Assembly (NCBI GenBank): GCA_963798445.1
Contig: CAWCTH010000003.1
Location: forward strand, 372,001-436,000
Direction of reading: 5' to 3'
Source of the DNA: DASXAI01 sp963798445
GTDB lineage: Bacteria > Actinomycetota > Acidimicrobiia > Acidimicrobiales > Ilumatobacteraceae
Length of the DNA stretch: 64,000 nt
Below the pieces are notes generated by a model that ran no database searches, was not told the DNA's origin, and saw only the letters and a list, made by a program, of their open reading frames with translations. Positions 42,028 through 51,172 of this stretch are shown here, piece by piece. How positions within the stretch are numbered: position 1 is the first letter of the stretch; each line of letters opens with the position of its first letter. The position numbers were made by a program, and so were the translations under genes.

Positions 42028-42440
42028 TCACGGGTCGACGATCACGAACATCAGCTCGCACTCGCACGCGGTCTCGCCGGCGAGGCTGGCCCGGCCGTTG
42101 CCCTTGCCGCCCCGTCCGACATGCGGCTCGAGCTCGACGTGGAGCTCGAGCGTGTCGCCCGGGCCGACCTGGCGACGGAAGCGGGCGCCGTCGAGCCCGC
42201 CGAACAGGGGGAGCCGCCCGGCGTAGCGCTCGTCGGTGAGCACGGCGATGGCCCCGAGCTGGGCCACGGCTTCGCACATGAGCACGCCCGGCAGCGTCGG
42301 GGCGCCCCGGGAAGTGCCCGGCGAAGAACGCCTCCTCGCCGGTGAGGTGCCAGCGCCCGCGGCCGACTGGCCCGGCACCACGCGGTCACCTCGTCGACGA
42401 AGAGGAACGGCGGCCGGTGCGGCAGGATGTCGGCCGGCCG
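42028..42440 (-). CDS. FabZ-like 3-hydroxyacyl-ACP dehydratase (frameshifted)
   Basis: The N-terminal ILPHRPPFLFVDEVTA is in one frame. The central PTLPGVLMCEAVAQLGAIAV, LPLFGGLDGARFRRQVGPGD and the end GETACECELMFVIVDP are in another. This is the hot-dog fold of FabZ. The region that should read GHFPGRP, with the catalytic His, is blurred by a shift near 42320. The start codon cannot be fixed, and the interval's right end is approximate. It supplies the dehydration step missing from the fabD-fabF cluster nearby. Confidence 0.78.
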
Positions 42441-42447
42441 GGCAGGA

Positions 42448-42897
42448 TCACGAGCCGAGCGCCTTGAGCAGGTTGGTCGGCGTGTCCTTCGGGCTGACCT
42501 TGTACCACGCCTCCTGGATCTTGCCCTTCTCGTCGATCAGGAACGCCGAGCGGACGATGCCCATGTACTTCTTGCCGTACATCGACTTCTCGCCCCACAC
42601 GCCGTAGGCCTCGGCCACCGCATGATCCGGGTCGGACAGCAGCGGGAAGCCGAGGCCGTACTTGTCGTCGAACTTCTTCTGCTCCGCCGGCTTGTCGGGG
42701 CTGATGCCGAGGATGGCGGTGTCGCCGATCGCCGAGCGATGTCGCGCAGGCCGCACGCCTGCGTCGTGCAGCCAGGCGTGTCGGCCTTCGGGTAGAAGTA
42801 GACGAGCACCTTGCGGCCCTTGTACGACAGAGCTTCTGCGGTCGCCGTCCTGGTCGGGGAGCGAGATGGCGGGGGCCTTGTCGCCGGGCTTGAGCAT
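42448..42897 (-). CDS. bcp: Thioredoxin-dependent peroxiredoxin, Bcp family (two frameshifts)
   Basis: This thiol peroxidase of about 150 residues reads LKPGDKAPAISLPDQDGD, then in a second frame YKGRKVLVYFYPKADTPG followed by the peroxidatic Cys in CTTQACGLRD. It returns to AILGISPDKPAEQKKFDDKY, PDHAVAEAYGVWGEKSMYGK and a normal C-terminus. The two shifts compensate, so the ends are in one frame. It reduces peroxides in the cytosol. It sits between the deaminase and fabZ-like genes. Confidence 0.9.
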   Translation of the reverse strand: MLKPGDKAPAISLPDQDGDRRSSVVQGPQGARLLLPEGRHAWLHDAGVRPARHRSAIGDTAILGISPDKPAEQKKFDDKYGLGFPLLSDPDHAVAEAYGVWGEKSMYGKKYMGIVRSAFLIDEKGKIQEAWYKVSPKDTPTNLLKALGS

Positions 42898-42935
42898 CGC
42901 GGCACCATACCGACTCGATGGGGCCCGGGCACCTC

Positions 42936-43408
42936 TCAGGTGAGACCGGCGTCTTCCTTCCAGATCTCGGGGTTGTCGATCGTCCAGGCCCGGAACATCT
43001 CGATCAGCTCGGGCACCTCGAACTGGATGACCTCGACACCGATCTCACGGAGCATGCCGACGCCGCCGCCCAAGCCGGAGTTCGTCGACTCGCCCACGAC
43101 GAGGGTGGGGAAACCGAACTGGCGGACCAGCCCGCTGCAGTACCAGCACGGGGTCAGGGTCGAGACCATGATCTTGTCGCGAAAGGTCGGTTGGCGCCCG
43201 GCGTTGCGGAACGTATCGGTCTCGCCGTGCGACGATGGATCGCCGTGCTGCACCCGACGGTTGTGGCCTCGGCTGATGAGCGAGCCGCCCGGTCGAAGAT
43301 GGCGCCGCCGATGGGAACGCCGCCCTCGGCCAGACCGATGTTGGCCTCCTCGATGGCTACGGCGAGCATGGCCTCGTAGTCGAGTTTGATGCCGGGATCG
43401 GTGTCCAT
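42936..43408 (-). CDS. Yeast-type (Fcy1-like) cytosine deaminase / nucleoside deaminase (one frameshift)
   Basis: It has about 157 residues. Zinc ligands are in HGETDTFRN (His and catalytic Glu) and PCWYCSG (two Cys). The opening AIEEANIGLAEGGVPIGGAI, the SRGHNRRVQ stretch and the end NPEIWKEDAGL closely parallel yeast Fcy1, which turns cytosine into uracil. Bacterial CodA belongs to a different superfamily. A shift near 43280 joins two frames. The ATG at 43408 directly follows the binding-protein gene. Context with dihydropyrimidinase and ureidopropionase genes supports a pyrimidine substrate, but another aminated ring is possible. Confidence 0.82.
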
Positions 43409-43409
43409 C

Positions 43410-44551
43410 GCTCCAGTCGGTCAGCTCCTCGGCGAAGAGCACGGCGGGATCGAGGTCGAGGGGCATGAAGTTGTTCCCGAGGAGGTCGCCTTCCGGCAGC
43501 GACGCCTCAGCCTTTCCAGGTAGGACATGTCGTAGGAGGAGGGGGTGGCCGCCGCCTTTATCACGCCGTACTTGAGCAAGATGTCGGCCGTTTGCTGGAA
43601 CATCGCCGGCGTCAGCACCATGAAGCCGTTGGTCGACGGCCAGATCAGCTTGTTGATCTCGTTCATCTGCCAGGTCTGGTAGTTCTCGGGAAGCGCGGTG
43701 CCGTTCTTCAGGACGATCTGCACGCATTCGGCGGCGTGGTCACGGCAATAGATCCAACCCTTGGTCGTGGCTCGGAGGAACGCCGCGGTCACATCGGGGT
43801 GGCCTTCAACCACTTCGGGGTCGAGATGATGGCGTCTTCAAGCGTGTTCGTGCCATCTTCGTTGAAGTCGAACAGTTGAAGCGCTCGGCTTCCGGCGCCC
43901 GCCAGTGCCTGGGCGTACTCGTTGTAGGTCATGGCGCTCGCCAGGTCGATCTGGCCAGTGAGGAGCGCTTCCATGTCGAAGCCCTGGTTGAAGATGGTGA
44001 CGTCCTTGTCGATGTCGAGGCCGTGCTTGCCGGCGGCAGCCGAGAACGACGAGGAGAAGCCGCTCCACAGCCCCACCTTCTTGCCTTTGAACTCGTCGAC
44101 GGTCGTGATGCCCTCGTCCTTGAAGGACACCAGCCGGAATCCGCTGCGCTCGAACATCTGACCGATGTTCACCACGTCGGCACCACTGTCCCGTGCCGCC
44201 AGCACGTCGCCGAACGACTGGATGGCGATATCGGTGTCACCAGACACGAGCAGCTGGATGGAGTTGATGTCGGGCCGCCGGGCTGGATGTCGAGGTCGAT
44301 GTTCTCGTCCTTGTAGTACCCCAGCTCCTGGGCCGCATAGACCCGGCGAACTCGGCTTGCGTCACCCATTCCAAGGTGAGTTTCACCCGCGTCGGCGCCG
44401 TTGAGGCGGTCGGCGGCGACGTCGTTGCCGCTGCAGCGGCGGCCGTCGTCGCGCCACTGGGCGCCGACGACGACTTGTTGTCGCTACCGCATGCCGCCAA
44501 AGCGGTGGCGACGATGGCGACCGACATAGTCAACGTGATGACTCTTCTCAT
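43410..44551 (-). CDS. NMT1/THI5-type ABC substrate-binding lipoprotein, copy 1 (frameshifted)
   Basis: The signal peptide and lipobox are ALAACGSD near the start, with a ggaggaa site before the ATG. The body reads TLEWVTQAEFAG, GDTDIAIQSFGDVLAARDSG, FKGKKVGLWSG, IDLASAMTYNEYAQALAGAG and ADILLKYGVIKAAAT. It is a close paralogue of the protein at 49960-51129. Family members bind hydroxymethylpyrimidine, riboflavin, taurine or nitrogen heterocycles. No permease or ATPase is beside it on this strand, so it probably shares the transporter at 47.3-49.9 kb. The 3' end is uncertain because the last frame has no stop before the deaminase. Confidence 0.82.
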
Positions 44552-44656
44552 CAGTTCCTCCCAGGGCTACGAGGAACCTACGAAGGCGTCATTTCCCCCG
44601 ATAGTCAGCTCGGAGACGTGATCATGAAGGGCGGCTGCACCGGTTGTGTTGCCGGT

Positions 44657-44669
44657 GTTACTGAGCAAT
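44657..44669 (-). promoter_or_regulatory. Candidate MocR operator upstream of binding protein and deaminase
   Basis: On the minus strand this reads ATTGCTCAGTAAC, a near-palindrome (TTGCT-C-AGTAA). It lies about 106 bp before the binding-protein ATG, directly after the probable MocR stop. The identical 13 bases occur in the same orientation relative to the other operon at 46195. Regulator binding is inferred. Confidence 0.6.
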
Positions 44670-46127
44670 CACGGGCCGGTCGGGATCTCCCGGTCGGTTC
44701 GCAGATCAGGCAGCGCCGGCGCGGTGAGACGCGTCGCGGGCTCCGCAGCACGACACAGCCGGCCGCTGGGCGAGCGCCGGTCCGCGGCCTGGCCGGCCGC
44801 CGCGACCGCGCGGCGAGGTCGTCGATGCCGTCCTCGACCGACGCACAGGTGATGCGCATGTAGCCGGCACCATCGGGCTCGATGAAGAAGGGGGCGCCCG
44901 GGCACACCCCGACGCTGTGCTCGCGCAGGTACCTGGTGGCGGCCCGCTCGTCGGTCACCTCGATCCACAGGTTGAAGCCGTCATTGCCGAAGGTGGTGAG
45001 CCCCCGCTCCTCGATTGCGGTCTGCAGCGCGCGCGGCGCGCCTGGTAGGTGTGCCGCGCGTTGGCGACGGCCGCGGTGGTGACTGGGTCCCTGATGAGCT
45101 CCAGCAGCACCATCTGCAGGAGGTGACTGGACCACGCCGGGCCGAGGCGCCGGCGGAGCTCCATGTGCTCGAGCAGGCCGCGCGGCCCCCGACGGCGGCC
45201 AGCCGCAGATCGGTCCGTGCGACTTCGAATAGCTCTTGACATGGACAGTGCGCTCCGGCCGCCAGTGGGCCAGGGTGATCGTCGGGGCAAAGGCGATGTC
45301 GCCGCTGTGGTCGTCCTCAATGACGATGAGGTCGGTGTCCTCGAGGATGCCGGCCAGTTCCTCGGCCCGTTCCCAGCTCGTGCTGACGCCCGTGGGGTTG
45401 TGGGCGCGCAGTTGCAGCACGAGCGCGACCGGGCGAGCCTTCAGCCCGCCGAGCAACGCGTCGGGGCGGATGCCGTGCTCGTCCATCTCCAGCGGCACCG
45501 GCACCCCGCCGAGCGACTCGATCATGTCGAAGATGGCGGGCAGGCTCGGATTCTCGACCAGCACCCTGTCGCCGACACCGAGCGTTTCGCGGAACACGCG
45601 GTCGATGCCGTCGAGGGCGCCGTCCACCATGATCACCGACTCCGGGCGGAAGACCGCTTCCCAACTGGCCCGCACCGTCTCTTCGAGGCTGGGCACCACG
45701 GTGGGCTCGTGATAATTGACGACGGTGGCCGTCTCCGACAGCGTCCCTAGGGCGCGGCGCAGATCGGGCAGCAAGCGAGTATCAGGGACACCGGTACTCA
45801 AGTCGAGCTCGCAGCCGGCCACGTCGAAGGTGGAACGCCACGTCCGCGGCGGCAGCACCACGGCGCCGCGACCGGTCACGTAGGTGCCGTGGCGGCCGGC
45901 CGTGCGGATGAGGCCGAGCGCACCAGGACGCGCCAGGCGTCGCTGACCGTGGTCGCACTCACGTGCAACTCACCGGCCAGCGCCCGCACCGCAGGCATCT
46001 TCGTGCCGGGGCGCAGGACGTCGTCCTCGATCAGCCGGCCTACGGTGGTCGCCACCCCGTGCGCGGTGCGCTGTTGGATCGCACCGACGAGCGTGCGCAT
46101 CACGTCCACCTGCCTACCGTCGCTCAC
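44669..46127 (-). CDS. MocR-type GntR/aminotransferase-fold transcriptional regulator (frameshifted)
   Basis: The N-terminal winged helix of the GntR family reads VGRLIEDDVLRPGTKMPAVR and LAGELHVSATTVSDAWRVLV. After a shift near 45925 comes a type I aminotransferase fold. It has VLQLRAHNPTGVSTSWER, the IVIEDDHSGDI aspartate and the probable PLP lysine in HVKSYSKSHGP. C-terminal FNLWIEVTD and PDGAGYMRITCASVEDGIDD follow. Repaired length is about 480 residues. MocR proteins sense PLP or amines and usually control a neighbouring catabolic or transport operon. It is divergent from the LLM/ABC operon. Start (GTG 46127 or ATG 46100) and end are approximate. Confidence 0.85.
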
Positions 46128-46194
46128 ACGATCGAGAACAGCGCCGCCCACGATGAACCCCGCGCGAACTCCCCCTGACCGATCCCTGCGTCGC

Positions 46195-46207
46195 ATTGCT
46201 CAGTAAC
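46195..46207 (+). promoter_or_regulatory. Candidate MocR operator in the divergent promoter region
   Basis: Sequence ATTGCTCAGTAAC lies 110 bp before the LLM oxidoreductase start and 68 bp before the MocR start. It matches the 44657-44669 site at all 13 bases, pointing toward its downstream operon in both cases. MocR/GntR regulators commonly bind such short near-palindromes. Binding by this regulator is inferred. Confidence 0.6.
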
Positions 46208-46316
46208 TCATCCTTCACACTGGCTGTAGGGGGCCGTCACAGGCCCGTCTCGCCTCGGTCGCTGGCCCGAACGGCACGTCCGTACGTTCACGGCAGTCGC
46301 AGACGGATCGGAGAAC

Positions 46317-47344
46317 GTGTTGTTCGACTTCGGATTGATGATCAGTTCAGGGTCGTCCAAGGAGACGGTGGCGCAGGCGGAGTGGGCCGAGTACCACGGC
46401 TTCTCCGGTGTGTGGGTCGGGGAGGGTCGACTGGCCAGCAGCGCGATCATCCCGATGACGCTGATCGCCGCGGCGACCAAGCGGATCAAGGTCGGCAGCG
46501 GCATCGTGCCCTACCGGACCCGCAACGTCGGCCTCCTCGCGGTGACGTTCAAGACGCTCGACGACCTCGCACCAGGCCGCATGCGGATGGGCCTCGGCCC
46601 GTGGTGGGAGCCGCTGGCGTCCCGCACCGGCATCCCCAACCGCAAGCCGCTCAAGGCGATCCGCGAGGTCATCACCGTCTCCCGGGCGCTGCTCAACGGC
46701 GAGACCGTCACTTTCAACGGTGAGTTCGTGCAGGTCGACGGCATCCGCTTCGACGGCCCGACCGACGACGACGGCCGCGCCTACCCGGTGCCCATCTACA
46801 TCGGCGCGGTCCGCTTCGGCATGGTGCAACTGGCCGGTGAGATCGCCGACGGCGTCCTGCTCGACTTCCTCGTCCCGCCGTCCTACAACCGGAGGCGGTG
46901 GCGGCGGCCAAGGAGGGTGCCGCGCTCGCCGGGAAGTCGTTCGACGACTTCGAGGTCCCCCAGCTGATCGCCGTGTCGGTCGACAACAACGACCCGGCGT
47001 CGGCCATCGACGACTGCCGGGCCTTCCTCACCCAGTACATCGCCCAGCAGTCGCATATCACCGAGTTCGCCGGCGCCGACCCGGGGCTGATCGAGGCCAT
47101 CAAGTCCGAGCTCGGCTGGCCGGCCACGACCAGCCAGATCCGCCACACGATGCGGCTCGTGCCCGACTCGCTCGTGCACTCGGTCACGGCTTGCGGCACG
47201 GCGACCCAGGCCCTCGACAAGATCGGCGAGTGGGTCGACGCCGGCTGCACCGAGGCCGGTGCTGACCCCGCTCGGCGAGAAGCAGTTCGGCACGCTCGAG
47301 GCGATCGTCAGGGCGGCCAACCTCACCGGCACCGCTCGCGGATG
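46317..47344 (+). CDS. LLM-class flavin- or F420-dependent oxidoreductase (frameshifted)
   Basis: This luciferase-like TIM barrel has about 342 residues. It opens FDFGLMISSGSSKETVAQAE, with GVWVGEGRLA, KVGSGIVPYRTRNVGLLAV and LAPGRMRMGLGPWWEPLA, all typical of the family. A shift near 46890 leads to EGAALAGKSFDDFEVPQLI, and a second near 47260 leads to PLGEKQFGTLEAIVRAANL. The start is a GTG with ggag just upstream. Its stop overlaps the first permease gene (ATGA). Family members include monooxygenases and F420-linked reductases, and the sequence does not decide. The position suggests the redox step of the pathway encoded downstream. Confidence 0.85.
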
Positions 47345-48240
47345 ACGGCCCAGGTCGCCATGGCGGTGCCTGGAGACGCCGGATCGCTGTCGTCGCCGCG
47401 ATCCGACAACCCCAGCTCGAGGCGCGGAGCATCGCCGAGCCTGTTCGTGCGGGCCGTCCGGTCGGTCGCCGTGTTCGTCCTGATCCTGTGGCGATGCTCG
47501 TCCTGTGGGAGCTGTTCAAGGTCCTCACCGGCCAGAGCGACCGCACGATGCCGCACGTCTGGACGATCGCCGACTACCTGTTCAGCGAGACGTCACAGGG
47601 GGAGCTGTACCTCTCGTTCCTGATCCACAACATGTACGTCACGGGTCGGGGCGCCGTCATCGGGCTGATCATCGGCACGGCGTTCGGGTTGACGAGCGGG
47701 ATCGTCATCGCCCGCAGCAAGCTGGCCGGATCGGCCCTGCTGCCGCTGATCGTCGCCGCCCAGACGATCCCGATCGTCGCCGTCGCTCCGGCCCTGGTCC
47801 TGTGGCTCGGCACCGGCTCGCTGAGCAAGGCGGCGATCGCCGCCTACCTCACGTTCTTCCCCGTCGCCGTGGCGACGGCGAAGGGGATCCAGTCCGTGCC
47901 CGGCTCGAGCATCGACGTCATGCGCACCTACGGCGCCGGCCGCTGGACGGTGCTCGGCACCGTCCAGCTCCCGTTCGCCCTGCCGATGATCTTCGTCGGG
48001 CTGGAGACGGCGGCCGCCTTCTCGGTCGTCGGCGCCATCGTGGCCGAGCTGCCCTTCGGGGCCCGGGACGGCCTCGGCGTCGCGATCCTCACGTCCTGGC
48101 AGTTCTACACCGTGCAACCGGCCGCCCTGTACTGCGCGGCAATCGGCAGCTGCGTCCTCGGTGCCCTGATCGTGATGGTCATCCGCGCCCTGCGGATGAT
48201 CGCTCTGCGCAACCGTCCGCCTGGAGGCGATGTCCTGTGA
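47341..48240 (+). CDS. ABC transporter permease, SsuC/ThiX-like (one frameshift)
   Basis: This inner-membrane protein has about 300 residues and six predicted spans. After the cytoplasmic N-terminus a shift occurs near 47490. Then come GLIIGTAFGLTSGIVIARS, IPIVAVAPALVLWLGTGSLS and the coupling loop DVMRTYGAGRWTVLGTVQLP. Its stop overlaps the GTG of the ATPase gene by four bases. Family knowledge places it in importers using NMT1/THI5-type binding proteins. Confidence 0.9.
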   Translation, partial: DDGPGRHGGAWRRRIAVVAAIRQPQLEARSIAEPVRAGRPVGRRVRPDPVAMLVLWELFKVLTGQSDRTMPHVWTIADYLFSETSQGELYLSFLIHNMYVTGRGAVIGLIIGTAFGLTSGIVIARSKLAGSALLPLIVAAQTIPIVAVAPALVLWLGTGSLSKAAIAAYLTFFPVAVATAKGIQSVPGSSIDVMRTYGAGRWTVLGTVQLPFALPMIFVGLETAAAFSVVGAIVAELPFGARDGLGVAILTSWQFYTVQPAALYCAAIGSCVLGALIVMVIRALRMIALRNRPPGGDVL

Positions 48241-49052
48241 CCGCGACCACCGACACGACCCCGCCGACCCCGGCCGCGACCGACCTCGGCCTCGAGGCCC
48301 GGGCCGTCAGCAAGCGCTTCGTCACGTCCGGCGGTGACGTGGTCGCGCTGGAGAACGTCGACCTCGCCGCGCCCCGCTCGTCGTTCGTGTCGATCATCGG
48401 CCCATCGGGCTGTGGCAAGTCGACGCTGCTGCGGGCCTTCGCCGACCTGCTGGAGCCGACGGCCGGAACGCTGCACATCAACGGTCGCTCCGTCGAGCCG
48501 GCCCGTCGCGACCGCGAGTTCGCCGTCGTCTTCCAGTCGCCCAACCTCCTGCCCTGGCGGACGGTGCTGCGCAACGTCACGCTCCCGCTGCGCGTCATGG
48601 GCATCGCCAAGGCCCAGCGCGACGAGACGGCCCGGGAGATGCTCGGGATGGTCGGGCTGTCCGGCGCCGAGCAGCTCCTGCCCTGGCAGCTGTCGGGTGG
48701 CATGCAGCAGCGGGTGTCGCTGGCCCGGGCCCTGTCGATGAACCCGTCGGTGCTGCTGATGGACGAGCCCTTCGGTGCCCTCGACGAGATCACTCGCGAC
48801 CGCCTGAACCTCGAGATCATGCGGATCTGGCGTCAGCTGTCGATGACGGCGCTGTTCATCACGCACAGCATCGCCGAGGCCGTGTTCTTGTCGACGGAGG
48901 TCGTCGTCATGGCCGCCCGACCCGGTCGGGTCACGGCCCGCATCCCGATCGACCTCCCCCAGCCCCGGTCGGCGGAGACCCGCGAGGACCCCCGCTACTT
49001 CGAGTACGTGACCCAGGTCCGCCACGAGCTCACGGCGGCCTCCGCCGAATGA
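48237..49052 (+). CDS. ABC transporter ATP-binding protein, SsuB/TauB-like
   Basis: This intact 271-residue ATPase has Walker A GPSGCGKST, Q-loop FQSPNLLPWRTVLRNVTLPL, signature LSGGMQQRVSLARAL, Walker B VLLMDEPFGALD and switch His in FITHSIAEA. The length and the LLPW Q-loop are typical of nitrate/sulfonate/pyrimidine-type importers. It lies between two different permease genes that are likely to form a heterodimer with it. Confidence 0.94.
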   Translation: MTATTDTTPPTPAATDLGLEARAVSKRFVTSGGDVVALENVDLAAPRSSFVSIIGPSGCGKSTLLRAFADLLEPTAGTLHINGRSVEPARRDREFAVVFQSPNLLPWRTVLRNVTLPLRVMGIAKAQRDETAREMLGMVGLSGAEQLLPWQLSGGMQQRVSLARALSMNPSVLLMDEPFGALDEITRDRLNLEIMRIWRQLSMTALFITHSIAEAVFLSTEVVVMAARPGRVTARIPIDLPQPRSAETREDPRYFEYVTQVRHELTAASAE

Positions 49053-49086
49053 GCGAGGGAGTCTGCGACCGGGGAGGCCGACTGCC

Positions 49087-49896
49087 GTGAGTGCCACGAC
49101 GATGACCGGGACGCCGCGAGGGCGCTCGGGCCGTGACCGCACGATGACCGTGATGACGTGGATCGCCCCGCCGATCCTGCTCGGCATCCTCATCGCGGCG
49201 TGGGAGATCTACGTCGCCACGTACGACGTCGAGCAGATCCTGCTGCCCGCGCCCCACGTCATCTTCGACCGCTTCTTGGACGACCTGTCACTGCTCACCC
49301 GGTTCGCCAAGAGCACCCTCGTCGAGGCGATGAAGGGCCTGTTCCTGGCCGTCGTGGTCAGCGTCGTCCTGGCCGCTGCCGTCTACCGCGTGCGGTGGCT
49401 GGCCAACGGGTTGGAGAGCTGGTCGGGACTGCTCAAGGCGCTCCCCGTCGTCGCGCTCTACCCGATCTGCACCGTGTTCTTCGGCATCGGCTCGACCGCG
49501 GTCGTGGCGATCGTGGCCATCGGCGCCACGCCGATCATGTTCCTCTACGTGCTGCGGGGCTTCTCCGGCAGCTCCGAGCACGACGAGCTGATGCGCTCGA
49601 TCTCGGCCGGTCCGTGGATCCGCTTCACCAACCTGACGCTGCCCCGGTCGCTGCCGTACCTGATGGCCGGCCTGCGCACGGCCGCGCCGACCAGCGTGAT
49701 CATCGCCATCATCGCCGAGTACTTCGGCGGACGGGTCACCACGTTGGGGTCCTACATCCGTCGTGAGTCGGCGAACCTGCACACGGTCCAGACGTGGTCG
49801 GCGGTGCTCGCCGCCTGCCTGCTCGGCCTGCTCGTGTTCGGGGTCGTCGCCGTGGCCGACCGCGTCCTGCTGCGCTGGCACCCGTCCCGCCGTTGA
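49087..49896 (+). CDS. ABC transporter permease, SsuC/ThiX-like, second subunit
   Basis: This intact 269-residue membrane protein starts at a GTG. Its coupling loop is DELMRSISAGPWIRFTNLTL. Spans are visible at WIAPPILLGILIAAWEIYV, LFLAVVVSVVLAAAVY and LAACLLGLLVFGVVAVADRV. It differs clearly from the first permease, so the channel is probably a heterodimer. It is followed after 63 bp by the binding-protein gene. Confidence 0.92.
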   Translation: MSATTMTGTPRGRSGRDRTMTVMTWIAPPILLGILIAAWEIYVATYDVEQILLPAPHVIFDRFLDDLSLLTRFAKSTLVEAMKGLFLAVVVSVVLAAAVYRVRWLANGLESWSGLLKALPVVALYPICTVFFGIGSTAVVAIVAIGATPIMFLYVLRGFSGSSEHDELMRSISAGPWIRFTNLTLPRSLPYLMAGLRTAAPTSVIIAIIAEYFGGRVTTLGSYIRRESANLHTVQTWSAVLAACLLGLLVFGVVAVADRVLLRWHPSRR

Positions 49897-49959
49897 CGAC
49901 CCTCCGTCGGCCGGCGCTCTCTCTCCACCCCTTCAACCCCCTATCACCGAGGTGACCCC

Positions 49960-51129
49960 ATGAAGAGATCCATCGTGGCTGCGAGCGTGATCTTCGCGCT
50001 CGTCCTGTCTGCCTGCGGCGGCGACGACGACGACGCCAGCGACTCGACCAGCGGTTCGGCGGCGGTCACCGACGCTCCCGACACGAGCGATGCCACCGGT
50101 GCGACCGACGCGCCGGTCGGCACCGACGCCGGGGACGCCGCCGGCGGGGAGCTGGCCCCGGTGAGCCTCACGCTGCAGTGGGTCACCCAGGCCCAGTTCG
50201 CCGGTTTCTACGCCGCGCTCGACCAGGGCTACTACGAGGAGGAGGGCATCGACCTCGACCTCCGCCCGGGTGGGCCCGACGTCAACCCGATCCAGCTCGT
50301 CGTCTCCGGCGACACGGACCTGGCGATCCAGCAGTTCGGCTCCGTGCTGACCGCGCGTGACGAGGGCGTCGACCTGATCAGCATCGGCCAGGTCTTCGAA
50401 CGCAGCGCCTACCGCCTGCTGTCCTTCGAGGACAAGGACATCGTGACGGCCGACGACTTCAAGGGCAAGACCGTCGGGCTGTGGTCCGGCTTCCAGCCGG
50501 CGTTCTCGGCCACGGCCGGCAAGCACGACCTCTCGCTGGACTCCGACGTCGAGATCTTCAACCAGGGATTCGACATGGTCGCCCTGCTCGACGAGCAGAT
50601 CGACCTGGCCAGCGCCATGACGTACAACGAGTACGCCCAGGCGCTCGCCGGCGCTGACGGTCGGGCACTGCGGACGTTCGACTTCAACGAGGATGGCACC
50701 GCCACCCTCGAAGACACCGTCGTGACGAGCCGGGAGTGGGCCGAGGCGAACCCGGATCTGGCCGAGGGCTTCCTGCGGGCCTCGATCAAGGGCTGGGGCT
50801 ACTGCCGTGACGATCCCGACGCCTGCGTCCAGCTGATCATCGACAACGGCTCGGCGCTGCTCGAGAACTTCCAGACGTGGCAGATGAACGAGGTCAACCA
50901 GCTGATCTGGCCGTCGACGAACGGGGCCATGAACCTGACCGACGACATGTTCCAGCAGACGGCCGACATCCTCCTGGAGTACGGCGTCATCAAGGAAGCG
51001 GCGACCACCGACGCGTTCGACATGACCTACCGCGACGCCGCCGTGGAGAGCCTCGCCGAGGAGGACCTGATGGGTGCCGACTACGTGCCCCAGGACCTCG
51101 ACCCCGTCGAGCTCTTCGCCGACAACTGA
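49960..51129 (+). CDS. NMT1/THI5-type ABC substrate-binding lipoprotein, copy 2
   Basis: This intact 389-residue protein has a signal peptide and lipobox (LVLSACGGDDDD), then an acidic Thr/Asp/Ala linker. The binding domain begins TLQWVTQAQFAGFYAALDQG and includes SGDTDLAIQQFGSV, FKGKTVGLWSGFQPAF and IDLASAMTYNEYAQALAGAD. It is a full-length version of copy 1 at 43410-44551, with long identical stretches. It serves the adjacent permease-ATPase-permease set. The ligand is probably a pyrimidine or related ring, judged from the downstream enzymes only. Confidence 0.92.
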   Translation: MKRSIVAASVIFALVLSACGGDDDDASDSTSGSAAVTDAPDTSDATGATDAPVGTDAGDAAGGELAPVSLTLQWVTQAQFAGFYAALDQGYYEEEGIDLDLRPGGPDVNPIQLVVSGDTDLAIQQFGSVLTARDEGVDLISIGQVFERSAYRLLSFEDKDIVTADDFKGKTVGLWSGFQPAFSATAGKHDLSLDSDVEIFNQGFDMVALLDEQIDLASAMTYNEYAQALAGADGRALRTFDFNEDGTATLEDTVVTSREWAEANPDLAEGFLRASIKGWGYCRDDPDACVQLIIDNGSALLENFQTWQMNEVNQLIWPSTNGAMNLTDDMFQQTADILLEYGVIKEAATTDAFDMTYRDAAVESLAEEDLMGADYVPQDLDPVELFADN

Positions 51130-51172
51130 CCCCCGACCACCCACACACCCCGATCGACAGGAGCACCCACCG

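Noticed and set aside
47341..51129. ABC importer as a taurine/sulfonate transporter
   Set aside because: No sulfonatase or SsuD/TauD-type desulfonation context apart from an LLM protein. The downstream enzymes are those of pyrimidine or hydantoin breakdown.
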